In this document: in pieces, positions 57,101 to 64,000 of the stretch
How positions within the stretch are numbered: position 1 is the stretch's first letter
Layout: each line of letters starts with the position of its first letter
NCBI GenBank assembly: GCA_001414345.1
Contig: LLCB01000177.1
Location: forward strand, 1-64,000
Direction: 5' to 3'
Source: Hymenoscyphus infarciens
Taxonomy: Eukaryota; Ascomycota; Leotiomycetes; Helotiales; Helotiaceae
DNA: 64,000 nt
The notes under the pieces: model-generated
Database searches by the model: none
Told to the model about the DNA's origin: nothing
Seen by the model: only the letters and a program-made list of their open reading frames with translations
Program-made: the position numbers and the translations under genes

Positions 57101-57422
57101 GTGAGTTGGGGTTGTGTTGGTGATGTGCGCTGCGCTGCCAGTGCGGAAGACTTAGACTGCGCCGTTGCCCCTGCATTTGAGTACGGCCGGAGGTTTTCTT
57201 TTTTTTCCTGAAGATAACCAGCCCCTGTTTGCTTAGCCTAGGTAGGCAGTCTTGCCCTGGAAATGGCATCAAGAAAATGTGCGAAATGCTTAAAATTTGC
57301 GGGTGGCTTGGGAGAGAGGGGGGTTCCCTTGAGGGGAAGCATCGGCCGAGCATAAGAATCGGGCAAGGCGACTTTTGTAAATACTGGAGCGGCTTTGCCT
57401 ACTAGTGTAGCGTGTCCGTGAA

Positions 57423-57464
57423 GGCACTTGGCACTTGGCACTTGGCACTTGGCACTTGGCACTT
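57423..57464 (+). repeat. Six tandem copies of a 7-bp unit GGCACTT
   Basis: Perfect 42-bp minisatellite in the intergenic region about 0.85 kb upstream of the AcrB-like start. No coding frame depends on it. Confidence 0.95.
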
Positions 57465-58132
57465 CTTGCGGGCCAATGACTAACGAGTTGGAAGAGAATT
57501 TATGCACCTTATACTTACCAGGCTAGGGTCTTGAAGGATTCAGGGAAGTGGTGAAGGAAAAAGAAGCGTCGAACCAGTCAGCAGAGTGATGTTTATGCCA
57601 GCCTTCGGTATGCCAAGAGTCGGTGTATGGTTACTGGCGAGGAGAAGAACGAATGAACGGGACTGAGGGAGAAAATGAAGCTATCCAGCTTTTGGACAGG
57701 CTTTGACTCATGGAGGAGAGAAATGAAATTGCTGGTGGGGTGTCTAGAAGACCAAGAATGCGGCTATCTCGCTGTGCGAGGTACGTCGTAATTTCTGCGG
57801 CGCCCCATACAAATCCGCTCAAGTCCACTATCAACACCGACCGGAGTTTTCCCTCACTCACTGGTGCACTACAAGGGAAAAGGCGGGCCTACAGGGCTGT
57901 GGTGGTGCCCGGCGAACAAGGCATGGCGCTTGCCTGAGGAACCAAAAAAATCAAATCAAGCGTAGTGTAGCGGCTTTCACTTTCACACCACGAGGCTTGC
58001 AGCTTGCTTAGTGTGAGAACTACCTACCTTACTCACCACACTACTTCAAACTTCGACATCCTCACAACATCAACATCCCCACACCACACGCTTCTACCCC
58101 CCCCCCCACGACAAGCGACGCCTTCGCACTCG

Positions 58133-58189
58133 AATGAGGCCCTTACGACTGTCCAATTCTCGGGTCGACGACGACATATATAATATATA
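58133..58189 (+). promoter_or_regulatory. Possible 18-codon upstream ORF in the acrB leader
   Basis: An ATG at 58133 opens MRPLRLSNSRVDDDIYNI and ends at TAA 58187-58189, 118 bp before the main start. If it lies in the transcript it could dampen translation; the transcript start is unknown. Confidence 0.3.
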
Positions 58190-58307
58190 ACGGCAGGCGT
58201 CGTCCAACCCTCGGCCTCGCCTCCCAGAACCATTGTCAAGGCTGCGGTGCCCCCAGCTCTAGTTCGCTGACTCGGAAGTCAAAGTCACTCTGGGTCAGCA
58301 AAGTCGT

Positions 58308-61184
58308 ATGCCTCGTGGCCAGCCCACAGCAAAGCGACAAGCGGGTGTTGCGAACCAGCGCGATACCAGGCACGAGAATGGCATTGTGACGCCGGGGAAG
58401 AGGATAGCACCTGGGAAGCAGAGGAGCAATGGTCATCTCACCAACGGTCATGGTCAACATGGTCAACATGGTCATGCCAAGCAACCCGAGAGCAATCCTT
58501 CAACACCACCACTGCCAGCGACCCCTCCGCCAGCCAACGGCCATGCACGCCAACCTCAGCTCGCCGATTCGCAACCTGCCATGGACCAGAAGATGGCCGG
58601 CCCTGTGAGAAGACCGTCGTTTGGCGCCTACTCCGAATCCTCCTCGTCCGAATCCTATCACCATAATACCACCCTCGCCGTTTCCCCCGACAATCACAGA
58701 CGGATCGATGTCAACGCGACCAAGAATCCCGCTGTGCATCGAGATCTTGGTCCTCTGAGTCTTGCCCTGACGGTGCTCCGGTCTTGCCCTCTGTATGATA
58801 CCATTGCCATTCTCATCGTCCTCCTACAGCTACCTCCAACCTTTCTCTCCTTGGTTCACCTCTTGTTCGCTACCTTGACCTTTGTCCCGCCATCTACCTC
58901 GACGACCTCGGGATTGAGCTTCACGGATGTGTTTGAGGGGACGCTGGGTACACCTTCCGTAGCGACAATTGTGGTGGTGGACTTGTTTGTGTTGATGGTA
59001 TGGCTATTTCTATGGAGTCCCCTTCAGGATGTTGCTTTGGACCTGGCCCAAACCGTGATTGCATTAACCTTAGGAGGTGGTACGAGTGGCCGAGAGGCCG
59101 GGTTCAAGAACGTCCTTGTCTGCTTTGGCCTCATAGCCTCTTCCCATTTCGCTCGTAATGGAAATGTCAAGCATTCCGGATTCCGTGCCATTCTTTCCTC
59201 CACATCCTCGACCGGCTTAATGGGATCATCGGATCCGGACGATCCCCTCGAACCGATTTCTCATGGTGGGAGTAAGAAGGGGGCGCATGGTTGGGTTCGG
59301 AGTATTTTGGCAATACACATTCTGGCGCAGGGCGTGGTCCGTTTTGTTCGAGACTTGTATGTGCAGAGAAATTTGAGAGAAAAAAGAGATACGTCAACTT
59401 CAATTAGCGATCCAGAGGCCGGGAAAACGTTGACGGATACCGCAAGCGATACCTCGAATTCCATCACGCAACCTCCGGAAAACGATTCCTCCATATCCCT
59501 CAATTCGACTACCAACCTCAATTCCAAAAAGAAGAGGAAGCAGAGCGCTCAAGTTCGCGTTAGGCAACCTCTTTGGGCAGCGTTGGCCAGTACGAAAATA
59601 GTGATGGTAAAGGAATACGAAACCTCACACACAGCAGCCGAGTCCGCAGGCACAAATGCAACAGACATCAACAACCTTGGAAATGCGCCTTTCAACGCCG
59701 AGGCAGACCGTATTTGGATCACGTATGTTGGTTCTGATGCGGTTTGCTTTGGTACGAGCTATTTCCCACAACACATGCCATGTTCGAATATCGACGAGAG
59801 GCGGATCGATTCATTAGGAGTGGACAGATCAAAACCCTTCTTTGTTCGCGTCAACAAGACAGTCTGGCACGCCACGAAAATCAAGGCCATGATAAATCCG
59901 GAGAAGTTCGCAGGTCCAGAGGTGCGATGGAGTGGGGAGATCTTTGGACTTGCCCCTGCTACCGATTTTGAATGCGAATTTGTCAGTACTGTTGACGATA
60001 CCGTGCTCTTTTCATCGAGCGTTTGGACCATGGCACCACCATCCGCCGATACATCAGCCGGACTTTCCCCCAATCCACAGGTTCCAAGGCGACCCGGATC
60101 ACCCACCACAACACTAAAAACATCCATTGCTTCCTCGGAACTCAAGTTGACCGAAGAAAGAAATCGACAAAAGCGGGAGAGGAAAGAACTACGGGCCAAA
60201 GTTAATGCGATCAAGAAAGAAATTGACAAGCTTGCCAATAGTATTTCCTCTTCTGGCGGAAACGATGATCGGGTCAAGCAAAAGATTCAGCAAAACAATC
60301 TTCATCAGAAACAAGCGGAAGATGCACTTGTCACTCTCACTGCCGAGATCAAAGCACTTGAGGTTATTCCTCTTGATGATGCAGCACAATATTCATCATC
60401 AAAGAGCGAGTACAAGAGCCAGACAGAAAAGCAAAAGCACTTCCGTTCCGAGGCCAACAACGTCAGACAGAATGCCGAACGCGACATCTCGAACCTCAAC
60501 AATGAGCTCACGAATATCCAGCAAAAGAAAGAACGCTCCCAAGCTAGGGTCACCAAACTAGCTAGTGAACATGAGCGGATTACCGATGCAAATGCCAGGG
60601 GCTTAGATGAGGCGCAGAGAAAAGAGAGCGCGAGACAGGCTAATCACGTCGAGCGAGCCAAGTTGGAAAGAATATACGTGGATCGACTCCACGGGATCAA
60701 TGCACAAGCAGCCGACCAAACTACAGCTCTTCAACTGATGTACAACGAGATTGATCGTATGCAACGACACGAGATGTACGCCACGGCGAGCCCCACCTCC
60801 AGCGTACCAAATCTCCACGCCAACACCGGCTTCGGCTCTGATCTGATGGTGGACCATTCAAACACCACTTATCCATGGAACGCAGGCATGCAAAACCCAG
60901 GAAACATGTACGCACCAGTGCCTTATGGGCCCCCACCTCCAATGCCAATGCAGGCACCCGGACCCCGAACGCGAGGGAGGAGTAGCAGTATGCTTAGTAA
61001 CTTGTCCGGCTTCACGCAAAGCGATGAGGAGACTTCTTCGGCACAGATACATCCTTTGCAGATGGGACAGGCGGCTTGGGGGAATTATGATCAGCAGAGG
61101 CATGGGAGTACTGGGAGTGGAAGTGCTGGGAGTGTGGGCGATCCAAAGAGTCCGGTTGTTGGGGATGGTACGGTTGTGAGATGA
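58308..61184 (+). CDS. acrB: AcrB-like ubiquitination network coiled-coil membrane protein
   Basis: Single-exon 958-aa frame. Residues 1-140 are polar, Gly/His/Pro-rich (NGHGQHGQHGHAK). Hydrophobic segments follow: DTIAILIVLLQLPPTFLSLV, VATIVVVDLFVLMVWLFLW, NVLVCFGLIASSHFA and WVRSILAIHILAQGVVRFV. After an Asn/Ser linker comes a folded block (RIWITYVGSDAVCFGTSYFP, VRWSGEIFGLAPATDFECEF, fibronectin-like in pattern) and a long coiled coil (about residues 605-830, e.g. RKELRAKVNAIKKEIDKLA). The tail is Pro/Met-rich and Ser/Gly-rich. This order matches Aspergillus AcrB, a ubiquitination-network protein linked to the CreB deubiquitinase, carbon catabolite control and acriflavine resistance. Assignment is by architecture from memory. 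The long intergenic region upstream suggests complex regulation. Confidence 0.8.
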   Translation: MPRGQPTAKRQAGVANQRDTRHENGIVTPGKRIAPGKQRSNGHLTNGHGQHGQHGHAKQPESNPSTPPLPATPPPANGHARQPQLADSQPAMDQKMAGPVRRPSFGAYSESSSSESYHHNTTLAVSPDNHRRIDVNATKNPAVHRDLGPLSLALTVLRSCPLYDTIAILIVLLQLPPTFLSLVHLLFATLTFVPPSTSTTSGLSFTDVFEGTLGTPSVATIVVVDLFVLMVWLFLWSPLQDVALDLAQTVIALTLGGGTSGREAGFKNVLVCFGLIASSHFARNGNVKHSGFRAILSSTSSTGLMGSSDPDDPLEPISHGGSKKGAHGWVRSILAIHILAQGVVRFVRDLYVQRNLREKRDTSTSISDPEAGKTLTDTASDTSNSITQPPENDSSISLNSTTNLNSKKKRKQSAQVRVRQPLWAALASTKIVMVKEYETSHTAAESAGTNATDINNLGNAPFNAEADRIWITYVGSDAVCFGTSYFPQHMPCSNIDERRIDSLGVDRSKPFFVRVNKTVWHATKIKAMINPEKFAGPEVRWSGEIFGLAPATDFECEFVSTVDDTVLFSSSVWTMAPPSADTSAGLSPNPQVPRRPGSPTTTLKTSIASSELKLTEERNRQKRERKELRAKVNAIKKEIDKLANSISSSGGNDDRVKQKIQQNNLHQKQAEDALVTLTAEIKALEVIPLDDAAQYSSSKSEYKSQTEKQKHFRSEANNVRQNAERDISNLNNELTNIQQKKERSQARVTKLASEHERITDANARGLDEAQRKESARQANHVERAKLERIYVDRLHGINAQAADQTTALQLMYNEIDRMQRHEMYATASPTSSVPNLHANTGFGSDLMVDHSNTTYPWNAGMQNPGNMYAPVPYGPPPPMPMQAPGPRTRGRSSSMLSNLSGFTQSDEETSSAQIHPLQMGQAAWGNYDQQRHGSTGSGSAGSVGDPKSPVVGDGTVVR

Positions 61185-61894
61185 TGTTGTTTGCGGCTTT
61201 TGTGTGTGGTGTGTGTTTTTGATGTGGACTCGATTCGTCTGTGTGGATCCATAGCACACCCCTTTGAAATTCTTGCGGATTAGACAATCAAGTTGTTTGA
61301 TTGCTGCTCTTGTTTTTTTGGTTTCTTCCATTTGACGTGATTTCCCTTTTTTTTTTTTGTGAGCTTTATGGCTAATCTTTAGGGGTTTGTCTTTCTCATG
61401 TCGCTTTCTTTTCTCTTCGCGACTCGACACCATGCATGAATCGCCTCATCTGCAGAATTGAAATGGATGACGATTCTCAGGCCATTAATTGCCCACGCTT
61501 GGATGAAACGCGGACATTGAGGAAGGAGGGCTGATAATGTGCTCGTTCGATTGGGGAGGCTTTTTCGATCTTACGGTTGGTTTTTCTGTGCTTTAAATAT
61601 ATACTTGGCGGTGAGTGTGATTAGGCTGGTTCGAGAGTTGGGGAGTTGGGGAGTACCGACCGACGGGATGGGGGGATTTTGGTAACGTATTGGGTTTGTT
61701 TTTTTTTTGGATTTGGATGGGAGGGGTTGTTGTTAGTGGTTTTTGAGAAGTGAGGGGAGAGAGAGGAGGGGTGATAGTGATAGATAAATATAGAGGAGAG
61801 GAAAGGAGGAGAGGAATAGAGAAGAGGAATAGAGGAGAGGAATAGAGGAGATGAATAGATAGGTTTCAGTGTGGTGTTGAAGAGAGAGAGAGAG

Positions 61895-61925
<31 letters not shown>

Positions 61926-62170
61926 GAGTGAGTATAATAAGGAAGTAAGAATAGAAACAAGGTTTAAAGTAATTAATTTATTTATACGGATAAATAATAT
62001 ATATAGAGGAAAGTGGAAAGATATAGAGGTTTTTGAATAAGTTTTATTTGAATACTTGAGATAGGAGAGAAGGAGAGAAGGAGAGAAGGAGAGAAGAAGA
62101 GGAGGAGAGAAGGAGAGAAGGAGAGAAGGAGAGAAGATAGAGAAGAGAGGTGATAAGTAAGTAAGTAAAT
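61185..62170. other. 3' region of acrB with purine-rich simple repeats
   Basis: No gene is seen. Purine repeats include GGAATAGAGGAGA-type units near 61800-61855, (TAAG)n near 61896-61925, and GGAGAGAA units near 62060-62140, giving a strong purine strand bias next to the AT-rich block. Confidence 0.6.
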
Positions 62171-64000
62171 AAGTAAAAGATAGATTGTTTTTTTTTTTTT
62201 TAAGATAGTTTTTATTAGTATTTATAGATTATCTATAAAGAGCTAGAACTCTTAACCTAGTTAAAAACCTTCTCTTATTTTATAAAGTCGCGTAGTCTAA
62301 TAATCTTATCTTTCACTTATCTTATTTTTCTCTTAGCTTATTCTATTTTTCACAAAAGTAGTAGAAGTAATAGAGAATTAAAGTAAGAAGAGATTTTTTT
62401 TTTTAAAAAAAAGAGACGTTAAAGTCGAGGAGAATCTAAGCTATATAATAGACTACTATTTCTAATAGATACTAAAAGAGAATTATCTCTAGTTTTATTA
62501 TTTCTTATATTTTAAGCTTATAGTTAATATCTCTCTTTTTCTCTTCTTAGAGTTGAAATAGATCTAGTAGATAGAATAAATAGAGAGTTTTAGACTTAAG
62601 TATAATAGGTTATTATATAGCTAGAGATTACGTAGATAATACTAGTAGAATAGCGAATTATTCTACTAGTTAGTTCTTATGCCTTTTAGCTCGCTAGCGT
62701 AGTAGTTAAAGCTATTTACTCTACTAATCGTTATATTAAATATTAATATATTAATACTAGTATTAAAAGAGTCTATAATATTTATTAGTATCGAGTAATA
62801 TTCTATAATAACCTATTAACTATATTAAATATAGTACTTCTATATTTAAATTATCGAGATTATATAACTAGAAACTAGTTAATCTAAGCTACGAGCTAAG
62901 AAGACTATAGTAGTATATTAATACTACTAATTCTTATAAAGATATTATAGTAGCTTATATTTAGTAGAAGATAAAGTTCTCTATATATTATATTACTTAT
63001 AATTAAAGAATAAAAAAAGATACTATTACGTTTTAATATATAAGTTATTTATTTAGTAAAAGTAGTTTCTACTTTTCTAGATATAAATTTATAAGGATTT
63101 TTAATTCTTTTTAATATAATTAACTTTTAAAGAGTTTAGTTTTTATAAAGTAATTTAACTTCTTTTAAAGACTAAATTTTACTTTATAATAATAAGTAAA
63201 TAGTTATCTAAAAAACTATAATCTTTATTAAATATTAGAGAAAAGCTCTTAAAAGTTATAGTATAATATATCTTATAATATAGTGTAATATATCCTATAA
63301 TATAGTAATATATATTTCTATTAAGATCTAAGTCTAGTTAATTTCTAGTTTTAGTATTCTTATATATAAACTATTCTCTTTATAAATATTAATTAATAAT
63401 AAGAAATCTTATTTTCTCTAGTTTTTTTTTCTTTTTTAAAAAGAACGTTTCTTAGTAATATTTATAAGAACTAGATTCTCTAGAAAAGAGCTATAAAAAC
63501 TTAATACTTCTATACGATATATTCTATAAATCTCTAATAGCTTTATTCTAGTTTTAGAGCTATTCTTAAAGAAAAGTTTCAGTTAATAAATAACGTAGTA
63601 ATACTTCTTTTTTATAATAATTAGAGTTTTTAAAGTCTTTTAACTCTTAATAAAGAAGCTATATTCTATATAATAATATACTTAATATTAATAAAAAAGA
63701 CATATAGAACTTATTTACTAAGTAGTAGTATTTATAAACTACTAAAATAAACTAATTAAGAAAGCTTTAAAAGTTAATACTATATACTTACTAATACTAG
63801 AGAACTTCTACTCTAGATATACTATAGAATTATATATAATTTTAAGAAAATAAAAGCTATATACTAATCTAAGATTAGATATAATATCTATAGTAGTTAT
63901 TATATATAATTAGTATATATTATATTCGAGTTAAGAGAATTACTAGAAAAGATAAAGAACTCTTAGTAATAGTAATAAAGTATTTAGAAAAGGCTTAGAT
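62171..64000. repeat. AT-rich RIP-degenerated block at the right window edge
   Basis: TA-rich with stops in all frames from about 62200 to the end. Short inverted phrases occur, such as AGAATAGCGAATTATTCT near 62649. It is a decayed repeat of unknown family that continues beyond the window. Confidence 0.55.

Larger units (their letters stand above)
53505..58307. other. Long gene-poor region with low-complexity tracts
   Basis: I find no supported gene in 4.8 kb. It holds an A-rich tract (54014-54122), a C run followed by A run near 55095-55115, (CA)n near 55370-55395, TTTTG/TTTTA repeats near 56050-56090, and six copies of GGCACTT (57423-57464). The right part is the acrB promoter and leader. 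Pyrimidine-rich and low-complexity composition resembles long fungal UTR/promoter sequence; a non-coding transcript is possible but unproven. Confidence 0.45.

Overview
The window looks like a filamentous ascomycete chromosome segment. The evidence is short (about 40-70 bp) GT-AG introns with CTNAC-type branch points, a Zn2Cys6 regulator, a fungal AcrB-type protein, a CRH-type GH16 gene, and sharply bounded AT-rich blocks whose repeats carry C-to-T/G-to-A changes typical of repeat-induced point mutation (RIP). A Leotiomycetes-like fungus fits, but I cannot prove the class from the sequence. Two compartments alternate. Gene-bearing blocks have ordinary composition. AT-rich, transposon-derived blocks lie at 1-1540, 4780-6176, 9067-10046, 24118-31004 and 62170-64000.

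Left third (1-24117). A hairpin-bearing ~119-bp tandem repeat is followed by a small secreted Cys/Ser-rich, probably GPI-anchored protein (2539-3661). Next come two copies of one TA-flanked TIR element (5684-6174 and 9067-10046, the latter carrying a nested MITE). They bracket a broken membrane-protein gene (7264-8825). Then follow an F-box-like/ankyrin protein (10522-12353), a Zn2Cys6 transcription factor (13620-15827), weak hypothetical ORFs, a decayed F-box pseudogene whose stop codons look like former glutamines, and two tandem paralogues of a small CxxC protein family.

Middle (24118-34086). A RIP-destroyed ~6.9-kb element with long terminal inverted repeats separates the paralogue pair from an SprT-like zinc protease gene. 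A truncated tandem copy of that gene follows and lacks the gene's intron. It abuts a broken CRH/GH16 cell-wall transglycosylase pseudogene in which both catalytic Glu of the active-site motif read Lys.

Right half (35173-61184). This is mostly intact genes: CCR4 deadenylase (with a GC-AG intron), a class I methyltransferase, a divergent pair of probable mitochondrial genes (an ETFRF1/LYRM5-like LYR protein with a 13-nt microexon, and a hotdog thioesterase-like protein), a DAO-family FAD oxidoreductase next to an UNC93-like MFS transporter, a tRNA-Arg(ACG) gene split by a 55-bp insertion, a fungal amidoligase-type protein, and the large AcrB-like coiled-coil membrane protein. No biosynthetic cluster or defence operon is evident. 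The most unusual items are the large terminal-repeat element, the SprT duplication with intron presence/absence, the interrupted tRNA, the microexon gene and the CxxC paralogue pair. Exon boundaries given are my own splice-site reading, checked only for frame and family continuity.
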